Positions 6,412 to 14,273 of a stretch of DNA of 14,513 nt are shown piece after piece. The notes beneath the pieces are model-generated. The model saw only the letters and a list, made by a program, of their open reading frames with translations. It was not told the DNA's origin and did no database searches. Position 1 is the stretch's first letter, and each line of letters starts with the position of its first letter. The DNA comes from Tannerella sp. (GTDB lineage Bacteria; Bacteroidota; Bacteroidia; Bacteroidales; Tannerellaceae): positions 1 to 14,513 of the forward strand of contig JAITPH010000198.1 of the NCBI GenBank assembly GCA_031289515.1. Reading direction: 5' to 3'. Made by a program: the position numbers and the translations under genes.

Positions 6412-7875
6412 TTACGTGGCGGGAATATTTCCCAACGCGGTTTTAAGGTATTCCCAAACCCTTTGAACGGACGATATGCTTATCGCCTCGTCGGGAGAAT
6501 GGGGATGCTTGAGGTCGGGACCCAGCGAAATCATGTCCATTTCGGGAAAAAGACCCTGAATGATTCCGCATTCGAGACCGGCGTGCATTACCGTTACTTC
6601 CGGTTTTTTGCCGTACAGTTCCTCGAACGTGTCTTCCATGACTTTCAGCAGGGGCGATTTGGCGTTGGGCTGCCAGCCGTTGTATGCGGCGCCCAGTTCG
6701 ACCTTTGCGCCCGCGAGCGAAAATGCGCTTTCGAGCGATGAGAGAAGCGCGTTTTTACGGCTCTCCGACGAGCTGCGGGCGAGTATTTTTATTTCTACCG
6801 TTCCTTCCGACGACTTCACGATGGCGAGATTTGAAGACGATTCTACCGTGCCGGGGAAATCGTTCAGCATCGTGACGACGCCGTTTTGACACGCTTCGAC
6901 CGAGTTGATCAAATCGTCCTGAATCTCTTCCGGAATAAGGGCTGCCGGAGCGGACGTTATTTCTGCCTTAAAGGAAATCTTGTCTTCTATGCCGGCATAT
7001 TCGGCGCGATAAAGGTCCTGATGATCGGCCACAAATTCCCAAAGCAGCTCCACGTTCTCCTTTGGTACGGTTATTACGGCTTCTGCTTCGCGCGGAATGG
7101 CGTTGCGAAGCGAGCCGCCTTCGACAAATGCCAGACGCGCGCCGTATTCGCTAACCGCCTCCTTGAGGAAACGGAACATCAGCTTGTTGGCATTGGCGCG
7201 CCCAAGATGTATGTCGACGCCCGAATGGCCGCCCTTCAGCCCTGTCAGAAACAGGCGAACGGCAATATCGCCGTCTATCAGCGGCGCTCCCTTCTTGTAG
7301 TCGAACGTAGCATTGAGATCAGCGCCTCCGGCACAGCCTACAAACAGCTTGCCTTCTTCCTCGGAATCGCAGTTGATAAGCAGTCTGCCTTCGACGAAAC
7401 CGTGTTTCAGTCCGAAAGCGCCGTCCATGCCGACTTCCTCGTCGACGGTAAACAGCGCTTCGAGCGGTCCGTGCTTCAGCGATTCATCCGCCAGAACAGC
7501 CATTGCCATTGATACGCCGATGCCGTTGTCTGCGCCCAGCGTCGTGCCGCGCGCTTTCACCCAGTCGCCGTCGATGTAGGCGTCAATCGGGTCTTTGTGG
7601 AAGTCGTGCGCTACGGAGCTGTTTTTTTGCGGCACCATGTCGAGATGCGATTGCAGCACTACCTTCTTTCTGTCCTCGTATCCGGGCGATGCGGGTTTGC
7701 TGATTATAACGTTTCCGGCGTTGTCCTGAGATGTCTCAAGTCCCAGCTTTCTGCCGAAATCTATAATATGCCGCGTGACGGCGTCCATGTGACCTGTCGG
7801 ACGCGGTATCTGTGTCAGTTCATAAAAAAATCCCCATATCGACAGGGGTTCAAGTGTCTTGATTTCTTTAGCCAT
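6412..7875 (-). CDS. pepD: Aminoacyl-histidine dipeptidase (peptidase M20C)
   Basis: This is a cytosolic zinc metallopeptidase that cleaves Xaa-His dipeptides such as carnosine. The 487 residues match the usual PepD length of about 485. The M20 landmarks are SHLDMVPQ (His77 zinc ligand, Asp79), TTLGADNGIG (bridging Asp116), TVDEEVGMDGA (catalytic Glu146 and ligand Glu147), INCDSEEEG (Asp170) and the C-terminal KHPHSPDEA (His457 or His459). The lid/dimerisation domain holds GLKGGHSGVDIHLGRANA (212-229). I chose ATG 7875 (MAKEIKTL) over an in-frame ATG at 7917, because a strong promoter lies at 7895-7926, downstream of that upstream codon. The product probably supplies amino acids from peptides. 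The link to the TCA genes behind it may be shared transcription only. Confidence 0.93.
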   Translation of the reverse strand: MAKEIKTLEPLSIWGFFYELTQIPRPTGHMDAVTRHIIDFGRKLGLETSQDNAGNVIISKPASPGYEDRKKVVLQSHLDMVPQKNSSVAHDFHKDPIDAYIDGDWVKARGTTLGADNGIGVSMAMAVLADESLKHGPLEALFTVDEEVGMDGAFGLKHGFVEGRLLINCDSEEEGKLFVGCAGGADLNATFDYKKGAPLIDGDIAVRLFLTGLKGGHSGVDIHLGRANANKLMFRFLKEAVSEYGARLAFVEGGSLRNAIPREAEAVITVPKENVELLWEFVADHQDLYRAEYAGIEDKISFKAEITSAPAALIPEEIQDDLINSVEACQNGVVTMLNDFPGTVESSSNLAIVKSSEGTVEIKILARSSSESRKNALLSSLESAFSLAGAKVELGAAYNGWQPNAKSPLLKVMEDTFEELYGKKPEVTVMHAGLECGIIQGLFPEMDMISLGPDLKHPHSPDEAISISSVQRVWEYLKTALGNIPAT

Positions 7876-7894
7876 AATTTTTATTTTTAAAATC

Positions 7895-7926
7895 CAAAGG
7901 TAATATTTTTTTTTCAAACAAACAAA
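7895..7926 (-). promoter_or_regulatory. Bacteroides-type promoter of pepD
   Basis: Read on the minus strand, TTTG (7926-7923) is followed after 20 bases by TACCTTTG (7902-7895), an exact fit to the TTTG / TAnnTTTG pattern. Transcription should start near 7888, giving a leader of about 13 nt to the ATG at 7875. The -33 box lies 8 bp beyond the end of the upstream membrane-protein gene, so pepD is expected to have its own promoter. Confidence 0.7.
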
Positions 7927-7933
7927 TAAAACT

Positions 7934-8947
7934 TTATATTTCGGTTTCGGTCTTCTCCCGTTTTGCGTTTACGATGGGAAGCGCGACGATTCCGAACAGA
8001 CCGGTAATGACCGTCCACACCGTCTGAACAGTGAAAACGACCAGCGCGAAAGCGCCTGCATCCGTTTTGCTCACTCCGAAAGCCACAAACGTCGAAATAA
8101 TCATAAAATGCCATACGCCGATGCCGCCCTGAACAGGCGCGGCCACGCCTATGCTGCTCATCGCAAAAGCTATCAGCGCTATGCGGAGACCCAAATCGCC
8201 GGTAAATTCAAACGCATAGAACGGAATAAAGAAGTACAGGAAATAGCAGCCCCATATCGACAGCGTTTCGATGATGAAAAGGATTTTATGCTCTATTTTC
8301 CACAGGCTCTTGACGCCTTCCCAAATATTCTTCAGTATGTCGATGATTTTCCGGACAAAGGTCAGCCGCCGGAATACGACAAAAACCAGCCAGACAAGCA
8401 GCGCGAAAACGGCCAGACCGGCATAAGTCCACACCGATGTAATGCACGCATAAAGGGTTTTAACCAGCGCCGGCGGATTCTCGGAAAAGAAATTACGGAA
8501 GAAACCGATGTTGAAAACGCAGAGGCAAAGCGTGAGCGACATTACTACAAACCAGTCCATGATGCGGTCGACAAACAGCGTTCCCAGCAATTTTGTGAAC
8601 GGAATCTTTTCGTATTTCGACGTCACGCCGCAGCGCCAAATCTCGCCTACACGCGGAAACACCATGTTTATGGCATAATTGCCGAGCACGGCGTACAGGG
8701 CGTTCTTGCGGCGGACACGTTTGCCGAGCGAATCTATCAGCATGCTCCAGCGAATGCCGCGAAACAGGTTGCCGAGCAGTCCGAAGACGAGCGATAACAG
8801 TATTATGTCATAGCGAACGCCTTTCTTTACTATATTCATCATTTCGCCGAGATCCTGATTGCGATACATGTACCATAACAGCGCTATTCCTATAGCCAGC
8901 GGCAACAGTATCTTGACAATCTTTCGCGAGATTTGTTTGTAGTTCAT
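7934..8947 (-). CDS. UPF0104 / LPG-synthase-TM-domain integral membrane protein
   Basis: The 337-residue polytopic membrane protein belongs to the LPG_synthase_TM / UPF0104 group, flippase-like proteins that share the membrane domain of MprF. Visible landmarks are RGIRWSML (63-70), the conserved FPRVGEIWR (97-105), VDRIMD (126-131) and PVQGGIGVWHF (271-281). Hydrophobic segments fall near 12-28, 47-62, 128-150, 168-192, 221-248, 254-270, 277-292 and 299-326. It lacks the soluble aminoacyl-transfer domain of MprF, so lipid aminoacylation is not expected; a role in moving lipids or lipid-linked intermediates is a family-level guess. I chose ATG 8947 over an in-frame ATG at 8986 because the latter lies inside the -7 box. 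It is divergent from rsmA. Confidence 0.85.
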   Translation of the reverse strand: MNYKQISRKIVKILLPLAIGIALLWYMYRNQDLGEMMNIVKKGVRYDIILLSLVFGLLGNLFRGIRWSMLIDSLGKRVRRKNALYAVLGNYAINMVFPRVGEIWRCGVTSKYEKIPFTKLLGTLFVDRIMDWFVVMSLTLCLCVFNIGFFRNFFSENPPALVKTLYACITSVWTYAGLAVFALLVWLVFVVFRRLTFVRKIIDILKNIWEGVKSLWKIEHKILFIIETLSIWGCYFLYFFIPFYAFEFTGDLGLRIALIAFAMSSIGVAAPVQGGIGVWHFMIISTFVAFGVSKTDAGAFALVVFTVQTVWTVITGLFGIVALPIVNAKREKTETEI

Positions 8948-8969
8948 GCAGAATTTTAATTTTTGTTTG

Positions 8970-8977
8970 TATCTTTG
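8970..8977 (+). promoter_or_regulatory. -7 box for rsmA-mgtE
   Basis: TATCTTTG is an exact TAnnTTTG match. It would start transcription near 8985, with a leader of about 45 nt to rsmA at 9029. No clear TTTG is found at the usual -33 distance. It forms an inverted repeat with the minus-strand box at 8984-8991. Confidence 0.6.
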
Positions 8978-8983
8978 TCCCCG

Positions 8984-8991
8984 CAAAGATA
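8984..8991 (-). promoter_or_regulatory. -7 box for the UPF0104 gene
   Basis: Read on the minus strand this is again TATCTTTG, facing the plus-strand box across 6 bp (TCCCCG). Transcription would start near 8977 and give a leader of about 30 nt to the ATG at 8947. The only nearby -33-like CAAA (9004-9007) is too close, at 12 bp, so the upstream half is weak. Confidence 0.55.
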
Positions 8992-9028
8992 AGATTTTTT
9001 TTTCAAATAAAAAGCGAATTGGAAACAG

Positions 9029-9844
9029 ATGACGATTATCCGGCCAAAAAAGTCAATAGGACAACATTTCCTAAAAGACCCCGAAGTTGCACGGCGTATA
9101 GCAGAAACGCTGTCGGCTTATCGGGGCTTGCCTGTTCTGGAGGTTGGACCCGGAACGGGAGCGCTCACACGCTTCCTGCTTGAAGAGCGTCACGACCTGT
9201 CTGTCGTCGAGATAGACCTGTCTTCGATTAAATATCTTAAAGAACATTTCCCGCAACTCGACGGACGCATCCATACGGAAGATTTCCTGCGCATGGATTT
9301 GGAAAAGCTGTATGATGCGCGGTTTTGCATCATCGGCAACTATCCCTATTACATATCAAGCCAGATTTTTTTCAAGGCGCTGTCGTGTCGCGAGCGGGTT
9401 GTCTGCTGTTCCGGAATGATACAGAAAGAAGTCGCGGAGAGGCTTTCGGCTACTCCGGGCACTCGTTCGTTCGGTATCCTCAGCGCACTGATACAGCCGT
9501 GGTACGACGTCGAATATCTGTTTACGGTCAGCCCGGACGTGTTCGACCCTCCGCCGAAAGTCAAAAGCGCCGTCGTCAGACTGACGCGAAATAAACGCAC
9601 GGACTTGGGTTGCGACGAATCGCTGTACCGCCGGGTAGTGAAGACGTCGTTCAACCAGCGCCGCAAAACGCTGCGCAACTCTATGAAACCGCTGTTATCA
9701 AAAGATTGTTCGAGCCTCGCGGCGCCGCTTTTCGACAAGCGACCGGAGCAACTGACAATCGAGCAATTCATCGAACTCACCTTGATAACGGACAATTATA
9801 TTAAAGAACATCAATTAAACCCCAATTTACAGGAAACGTCATGA
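9029..9844 (+). CDS. rsmA: 16S rRNA dimethyladenosine transferase RsmA/KsgA
   Basis: RsmA dimethylates the two adjacent adenines in the 3'-terminal hairpin of 16S rRNA (A1518/A1519 in E. coli numbering), using S-adenosylmethionine, late in small-subunit assembly. The 271 residues are a normal length. Motifs in order are KKSIGQHFLKD (7-17), SAM-binding VLEVGPGTGALT (36-47), acidic Glu61, HTEDFL (82-87), the catalytic NYPYYISSQ (104-112; NLPY in most relatives) and FNQRRKTLRNSMK (208-220) in the C-terminal domain. The start ATG 9029 is followed directly by the conserved N-terminal segment. It overlaps mgtE by 4 bp (ATGA), which suggests translational coupling. The divergent -7 box at 8970-8977 should drive it. 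Confidence 0.96.
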   Translation: MTIIRPKKSIGQHFLKDPEVARRIAETLSAYRGLPVLEVGPGTGALTRFLLEERHDLSVVEIDLSSIKYLKEHFPQLDGRIHTEDFLRMDLEKLYDARFCIIGNYPYYISSQIFFKALSCRERVVCCSGMIQKEVAERLSATPGTRSFGILSALIQPWYDVEYLFTVSPDVFDPPPKVKSAVVRLTRNKRTDLGCDESLYRRVVKTSFNQRRKTLRNSMKPLLSKDCSSLAAPLFDKRPEQLTIEQFIELTLITDNYIKEHQLNPNLQETS

Positions 9845-11196
9845 TTGAGATAACAAAGGAATATATTGAAGAACTGAAAAATGTCATTGAGGCAAAAGAC
9901 GAAGAGAAAGCCGCCGTAATCCTCAACAATCTTCATTCGGCCGACATCGCCGAACTGTACAAGGAACTGACGCTTAAAGAAGCTATTTACCTCTATCTGC
10001 TGATGGACGGCGAAAAGGCTGCCGACGTCCTGATGGAACTCGAAGAAGACGACCGCCGCAAACTGCTGAAGGAACTGCCCAACAAAGTGATTGCCGAACG
10101 CTTCCTCAACGAAATGGACACCGACGACGCTGTGGAACTGATGCGCGACATGGACGAGGAGATGCAGGAGGATATTCTTTCGCACATCGACGACGTTGAA
10201 CAGGCTGGCGACATCATCGACTTGCTGAAGTACGACGAAGACACCGCCGGCGGTTTGATGGGCACGGAAATGATTGTGGTAAACGAGAACTGGAGTATGC
10301 CCCAGTGCATCGAGGAGATGCGCAAACAGGCAGAAGAAGAAAACATCGACGAGATATATAATGTATACGTTGTCGACGACGACGAGCGGTTGCGCGGCGT
10401 GCTGCCCCTCCAGAAGCTGATCACAAGTCCTTCCATCTCGAAAATAAAACACGTGATGCAGAAAGACCCTGTTTCGGTGCAGGACAATGACAGCACCGAA
10501 GAAGTTGTCGAAATAATCTCGAAATATGACCTTGTTTCGCTGCCGGTAGTGGACAGCATCGGGCGGTTGCTCGGACACATAACCGTCGACGACGTCATCG
10601 ACGAAGTGAAAGAGCAGCATGAACGCGACTATCAGTTGGCTTCCGGTATCTTGCAGGACGTCGAAACGAGCGACAACATATTCGCACAGATGACGGCGCG
10701 CCTGCCGTGGCTTCTGCTCGGAATGATAGGCGGACTGAGCAATTCGATGATTCTCGGCAGTTTCGAGGCCGGATTCGTTGCCAACCCCAAGATGGCGCTG
10801 TTCATTCCGCTCATCGGAGGGACGGGCGGTAACGTCGGCGTTCAGTCGTCGGCTATCGTGGTTCAGGGATTGGCAAACAATTCGCTGAAACACTATCAGA
10901 TGTTGAAACAGGTATTGAAAGAATCGACCGTAGCGCTGATTAACGCCGCGATAATAAGTTTAATCGTATTCATATACAATTATTTCACATTAGGCGAGTA
11001 TAACATCACGCTGTCGGTATCAATAAGTCTCTTTGCGGTAGTAATGTTTGCCAGCGCCTTCGGAACGTTAGTGCCGCTGATTCTGGACAAACTCAAAATC
11101 AATCCCGCATTAGCGACAGGACCATTCATATCCATCACAAACGATATAATAGGCATGTTGATATATATGACTACTGTGTCTTTGTTGATGGGGTGA
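9841..11196 (+). CDS. mgtE: Magnesium transporter MgtE
   Basis: MgtE is a dimeric inner-membrane Mg2+ channel gated by cytoplasmic Mg2+ sensing. The 451-residue protein has the full family architecture: an acidic helical N domain (about 1-130), the junction motif YDEDTAGGLMGTE (131-143), two CBS domains (about 144-255), a plug-type linker helix (about 256-280) and a five-helix membrane domain (about 287-450). The pore region contains GGTGGNVGVQSS (326-337) and NPALATGPFISITND with the selectivity Asp435. The N and CBS domains are rich in Asp/Glu, as expected for Mg2+ sensing. The start overlaps the rsmA stop, so both genes are one transcription unit. No separate promoter or Mg2+ riboswitch is seen, and none would fit in the overlap. 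Confidence 0.96.
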   Translation: MIEITKEYIEELKNVIEAKDEEKAAVILNNLHSADIAELYKELTLKEAIYLYLLMDGEKAADVLMELEEDDRRKLLKELPNKVIAERFLNEMDTDDAVELMRDMDEEMQEDILSHIDDVEQAGDIIDLLKYDEDTAGGLMGTEMIVVNENWSMPQCIEEMRKQAEEENIDEIYNVYVVDDDERLRGVLPLQKLITSPSISKIKHVMQKDPVSVQDNDSTEEVVEIISKYDLVSLPVVDSIGRLLGHITVDDVIDEVKEQHERDYQLASGILQDVETSDNIFAQMTARLPWLLLGMIGGLSNSMILGSFEAGFVANPKMALFIPLIGGTGGNVGVQSSAIVVQGLANNSLKHYQMLKQVLKESTVALINAAIISLIVFIYNYFTLGEYNITLSVSISLFAVVMFASAFGTLVPLILDKLKINPALATGPFISITNDIIGMLIYMTTVSLLMG

Positions 11197-11266
11197 TAAT
11201 TAAAATTACCGGTCACACAAAAATGAAATTACGGACGGATATAACTGCTAATTCAAAAAAAACATT

Positions 11267-11274
11267 TACCTTTG
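11267..11274 (+). promoter_or_regulatory. -7 box for the efp operon
   Basis: TACCTTTG is an exact TAnnTTTG match in the 101-bp mgtE-efp gap. It predicts a start near 11281 and a leader of about 17 nt to ATG 11298. No good -33 TTTG lies about 20 bp upstream. It supports ATG 11298 over in-frame upstream starts. Confidence 0.6.
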
Positions 11275-11297
11275 CGGGAAATATATATATAATACTT

Positions 11298-11867
11298 ATG
11301 GCTACAACAGCAGATTTTAGAAACGGAATGTGCCTTGATATCGACGGCGCATACTTTTTTATCGTTGAATTTCTTCACGTTAAACCGGGCAAGGGACCGG
11401 CTTTCGTGCGTACAAAACTTAAAAACGTGACTTCCGGTCGGGTTATCGACAAGACGTGGAACTCCGGCGTCAAAGTCGACGAAGTCCGCATCGAACGGCG
11501 TCCCTATCAGTTCCTCTACAAGGACGACATGGGATACAACTTCATGCACCCGGAGACGTTCGACCAGATTTCGATTGCGGGCGACAGCATTGACGGCGTG
11601 CAGTTCCTTAAAGAAGGCGACACGGTAGAAGCGATGGTACACACCGAAAGCGACACCATACTGACATGCGAATTGCCCGCGCACGTCATTCTCGAAATCA
11701 CCTATACCGAACCGGGAATGAAAGGCGATACGGCGACAAACACGCTCAAACCCGCAACGGTAGAGACAGGCGCCGAAGTTCGCGTGCCCCTCTTCATCAA
11801 CGTCGGCGAGAAAATAGAAATAGACACCCGCGACGGCTCTTACATCGGACGCATAAACAGCAAATAA
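11298..11867 (+). CDS. efp: Elongation factor P
   Basis: EF-P binds the ribosome between the P and E sites and relieves stalling at consecutive prolines. The 189-residue product has the usual three beta-barrel domains. Domain I carries FLHVKPGKGPAFVRTKLKN (25-43), with Lys32 at the loop tip where the modified lysine sits in E. coli EF-P (Lys34). The C-terminal part includes LKPATVETGAEVRVPLFINV and ends GSYIGRINSK, matching the conserved signature region. I chose ATG 11298 because it fits the normal family start and the promoter at 11267-11274. No modification enzyme is encoded in this window. The stop codon is 2 bp before the radC start. Confidence 0.96.
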   Translation: MATTADFRNGMCLDIDGAYFFIVEFLHVKPGKGPAFVRTKLKNVTSGRVIDKTWNSGVKVDEVRIERRPYQFLYKDDMGYNFMHPETFDQISIAGDSIDGVQFLKEGDTVEAMVHTESDTILTCELPAHVILEITYTEPGMKGDTATNTLKPATVETGAEVRVPLFINVGEKIEIDTRDGSYIGRINSK

Positions 11868-11869
11868 TC

Positions 11870-12568
11870 GTGGACGACGGCAACAACAGGCTTCGCATCA
11901 AAGAGTGGGCGGAAGAAGACCGTCCGCGCGAGAAGCTGTTGTTGAAAGGCGTCTCCTCGTTGAGCAACGCCGAACTGCTTGCCATTTTAATCCAGTCGGG
12001 CAGCGTGTCGGAAACGGCCGTTCAACTGTCGCAGAACATACTTGCCAGCGTGTCGAACAATCTCAACGCACTCGGCAAACTGACCGTCGGCGAACTGAAG
12101 AAATTCAACGGCGTGGGCGATGCCAAAGCCATCGCCATCATTGCCGCGATGGAGCTTGGACGGCGGCGACGGTTCAGCGACCCCCTGAAACGCGATACGA
12201 TACGGTGCAGCAAGGATGCTTTCGAGATTTTCTATCCGTTGCTGTGCGACCTGCCTCACGAGGAACTGTGGATAGCGCTGACAAACGCGGCGCAGAAGGT
12301 TACCGGAAAAGTCAGGATAAGTCAGGGAGGAACAGGCGAGACAGGCGCCGACTTGAGTTTAATAATGAAAGAGGCGATAAACAACACATGTCACGGCATC
12401 ATGCTTTGTCACAATCATCCTTCGGGCAACTTGCAACCAAGCCCGCAGGACGATTTGCTGACGTCGAGAGTGAACAGTATTTCGCAATTGCTGAATATAA
12501 AATTGCTGGATCATATAATCATAAGCGACAACAACTATTACAGCTTTGCCGACGAGGGTAGAATATGA
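11870..12568 (+). CDS. radC: RadC-family JAB domain protein (DNA repair protein RadC homologue)
   Basis: The predicted 232-residue protein starts at GTG 11870, 2 bp after efp, which puts IKEWAEEDRPREKLLLKG (9-26) at the normal N-terminus; the frame is open earlier only by overlapping efp. It has an N-terminal helix-hairpin-helix-like region with FNGVGDAKAIAIIAAMELG (79-97) and a C-terminal JAB1/MPN metalloprotease-like domain with HNHPSGNLQPSPQD (181-194; metal-site His181, His183 and Asp194). RadC was once linked to recombination repair, but the E. coli assignment was withdrawn, and the biochemical role of the family is unsettled. The tight coupling with efp suggests steady housekeeping expression. 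No frameshift or missing metal ligand is seen. Confidence 0.92.
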   Translation: MDDGNNRLRIKEWAEEDRPREKLLLKGVSSLSNAELLAILIQSGSVSETAVQLSQNILASVSNNLNALGKLTVGELKKFNGVGDAKAIAIIAAMELGRRRRFSDPLKRDTIRCSKDAFEIFYPLLCDLPHEELWIALTNAAQKVTGKVRISQGGTGETGADLSLIMKEAINNTCHGIMLCHNHPSGNLQPSPQDDLLTSRVNSISQLLNIKLLDHIIISDNNYYSFADEGRI

Positions 12569-12637
12569 CAATTTTCAATTGACAAGAGATAATTGATAAT
12601 TGACAATTTAGAGTTTTGATTATTTAGAGTTTTGATT
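12569..12637. repeat. A+T-rich spacer with tandem 16-bp repeat before the SufT-like gene
   Basis: The left part (12566-12609) is built from TGACAATT and AATTGA/AATTGATAA words. The right part is TTTAGAGTTTTGATTA (12607-12622) directly repeated (12623-12638), and the last A is the first base of the ATG. GAGTTTTG inside each copy is one base away from TAnnTTTG, so it could be part of an internal promoter. No gene lies here. Confidence 0.55.
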
Positions 12638-12952
12638 ATGGAAAATGAGTTTTTGAAGATTGAAGAAGAAATAGTACGGATGCTGCGGACGGTTTATGAT
12701 CCGGAGATTCCTGTAAACATCTATGACTTGGGACTGATATACAATGTCGAGGTCGACGGCGGCAATGTCGCCATCGACATGACATTCACCTCGCCGAGCT
12801 GTCCGGTTGCCGATTTCATAATCGACGACGTCCGCGAGAAAACAGAAAGCATCGAAGGCGTCAAAAGCGCACAGATAAATCTCGTCTTTGAGCCGGAATG
12901 GAACAAAGACATGATGACGGATGAGGCAAAACTTGAACTTGGACTGTTGTAA
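12638..12952 (+). CDS. SufT/MIP18-like DUF59 protein
   Basis: The 104-residue cytosolic protein is a stand-alone DUF59 (MIP18/FeS-assembly) domain. The motif DPEIPVNIYDLGLIY (21-35) and the reactive-cysteine loop TSPSCPVADF (51-60, Cys55) are clear. Bacterial members such as SufT help mature iron-sulfur proteins; others, such as PaaD, act on specific targets. Here no suf genes are adjacent, so the exact target is open; aconitase elsewhere in the window is one iron-sulfur protein that such a factor could serve, but that is only a possibility. I chose ATG 12638; a TTG two codons earlier is a less likely start. The stop is 1 bp before the lpxH start, so the two are probably co-translated. Confidence 0.87.
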   Translation: MENEFLKIEEEIVRMLRTVYDPEIPVNIYDLGLIYNVEVDGGNVAIDMTFTSPSCPVADFIIDDVREKTESIEGVKSAQINLVFEPEWNKDMMTDEAKLELGLL

Positions 12953-12953
12953 T

Positions 12954-13712
12954 ATGTCGGCAAAAAAAACATATTTCGCATCGGATATACATCTCGGCAA
13001 CCGCTATATGGAGAATGCTCCGGAAGCGGAGAAGAAACTTGTCCGCTGGCTGGACGGCATAAAAAACGATGCCGCGGCGATATATTTTCTCGGAGACGTT
13101 TTCGATTACTGGTACGAATACAAATATGTCGTTCCGCGCGGGCATGTCCGCTTTCTGGGCAAAATCGCGGAGTTATCCGACGCAGGCGTCGAGATACATC
13201 TGTTAACCGGCAATCACGATATATGGATGTTCGACTATCTGACCGCCGAAACAGGGGCGATAATCCACCGCGAGCCGTTTACGGCAGAATTGTCGGGCAA
13301 GAAGTTTTTCCTTGCGCACGGCGACGAAGTCGGCCGCCGCCCGCTGCAATATCGCATCATACAAAAGATATTCCGCAGCCGGCTGTGTCAATTCCTGTAC
13401 GTTACGATTCATCCGCGCTGGACGTCCGGTTTCGCCCGCCGGTATTCGCTCCGCAGCCGCAAAAACGGACTTGCGCCCGAAAAATGCCTGAAAGCGCAGG
13501 AGCAAAACCTGAAATCCCTGACGGATTTTTCGAACGAATACATTCAGACACACCCCGACGTCGATTATTTCATCTTCGGGCATCTCCATATTATTTACAA
13601 TCGCGTGCTGACGGAAAAGGCGCGAATGCTCGTCATAGGCGACTGGCTTCTGCGGTTTTCGTATGCAGAATGGAACGGCGAGGTTTTGGACATACGCATA
13701 TACGAAGATTAG
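12954..13712 (+). CDS. lpxH: UDP-2,3-diacylglucosamine diphosphatase (LpxH family)
   Basis: LpxH hydrolyses UDP-2,3-diacylglucosamine to lipid X and UMP in the fourth step of lipid A synthesis, on the inner face of the cytoplasmic membrane. The 252-residue calcineurin-like phosphoesterase shows the full metal site: SDIHLGNR (Asp11, His13), LGDVFDYW (Asp48, Asp51), TGNHDIW (Asn87, His88), AHGDE (His122) and FGHLH (His210, His212). The insertion between the last two, about residues 126-200, is basic and aromatic as in lipid-binding LpxH relatives. ATG 12954 follows the SufT-like stop by 1 bp and begins MSAKKTYFASD, placing the first motif close to the N-terminus. Other UDP-sugar pyrophosphohydrolases are possible, but a lipid A role fits a Gram-negative host. 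Confidence 0.9.
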   Translation: MSAKKTYFASDIHLGNRYMENAPEAEKKLVRWLDGIKNDAAAIYFLGDVFDYWYEYKYVVPRGHVRFLGKIAELSDAGVEIHLLTGNHDIWMFDYLTAETGAIIHREPFTAELSGKKFFLAHGDEVGRRPLQYRIIQKIFRSRLCQFLYVTIHPRWTSGFARRYSLRSRKNGLAPEKCLKAQEQNLKSLTDFSNEYIQTHPDVDYFIFGHLHIIYNRVLTEKARMLVIGDWLLRFSYAEWNGEVLDIRIYED

Positions 13713-13733
13713 ACACAACAAAAATACAACATT

Positions 13734-14243
13734 ATGACATTATTGGATTTGATTTCGCGCAGGCGTTCCGTCAGGGAATACCTCACAAGGGAAATAGAGC
13801 CGGAGAAGATCGACTACATCAAGGAATGTATACGGTTAGCGCCGTCGGCATGCAATTTGCAGCCATGGAAATTCATATTCGTGCAGTCGGACGAGAAAAA
13901 GGCGCTGTTGCAACGATGTTACGACAAGGAATGGCTCCGGGCAGCCCCGATATGCGTTTTGGCGCTCGGCGACGTCAGCCGGTCATGGAAGCGTGGCGCA
14001 GACGGCAAAGACCATGCCGAAATAGACGTGACAATAGCCTTCGAGCACCTGATACTCGCCGCCGCCGAACAGGGATTGGGCACGTGCTGGATATGCAATT
14101 TCGACGTTGCCCTTGCGCGTACACTGTTAAATTTGCCGGACAACCTGATTCCGGTAGCAATAACGCCGTTGGGCTATCCGGCAAAAAAACACGACCCGGT
14201 GACAAACCGAAAGTCAATAGACGAAATCGTCGAAACGGAATAG
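13734..14243 (+). CDS. Nitroreductase-family FMN protein
   Basis: The 169-residue protein is a small nitroreductase-fold flavoenzyme. The N-terminal RRRSVREYLTREI (9-21) is the usual FMN-phosphate binding segment, followed by APSACNLQPWKFIFV (36-50) and GLGTCWICNF (114-123). Such proteins reduce nitro compounds, quinones or flavins with NAD(P)H, but small Bacteroidota members mostly have no assigned substrate, so I give no gene name. It follows lpxH by 21 bp on the same strand and may be the last gene of the efp run. Downstream are only repeats. Two cysteines in the GTCWIC segment form a CxxC, which is unusual enough to note but could be chance. Confidence 0.88.
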   Translation: MTLLDLISRRRSVREYLTREIEPEKIDYIKECIRLAPSACNLQPWKFIFVQSDEKKALLQRCYDKEWLRAAPICVLALGDVSRSWKRGADGKDHAEIDVTIAFEHLILAAAEQGLGTCWICNFDVALARTLLNLPDNLIPVAITPLGYPAKKHDPVTNRKSIDEIVETE

Positions 14244-14252
14244 CACAATCAT

Positions 14253-14273
14253 GTCATGTCGAGCTGGACGCAG
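14253..14273. repeat. Half-copy of inverted-repeat element B
   Basis: The sequence starts GTCATGTCGA and ends CGCAG, matching the left arm of the element at 873-966 with several substitutions. No right arm follows, so it appears to be a remnant cut by the direct repeats that come next. Confidence 0.45.

Noticed and set aside
7876..7917. Upstream in-frame start for pepD
   Set aside because: The codon lies upstream of the -7 box of the best promoter, and the extra residues (KKKYYLWILKIKI) are not family-like.
8948..8986. Upstream in-frame start for the UPF0104 gene
   Set aside because: The codon overlaps the minus-strand -7 box, so the transcript would not contain it.
11193..11297. N-terminal extension of efp
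   Set aside because: It spans the -7 box and adds residues not found in EF-P, whose length fits ATG 11298.
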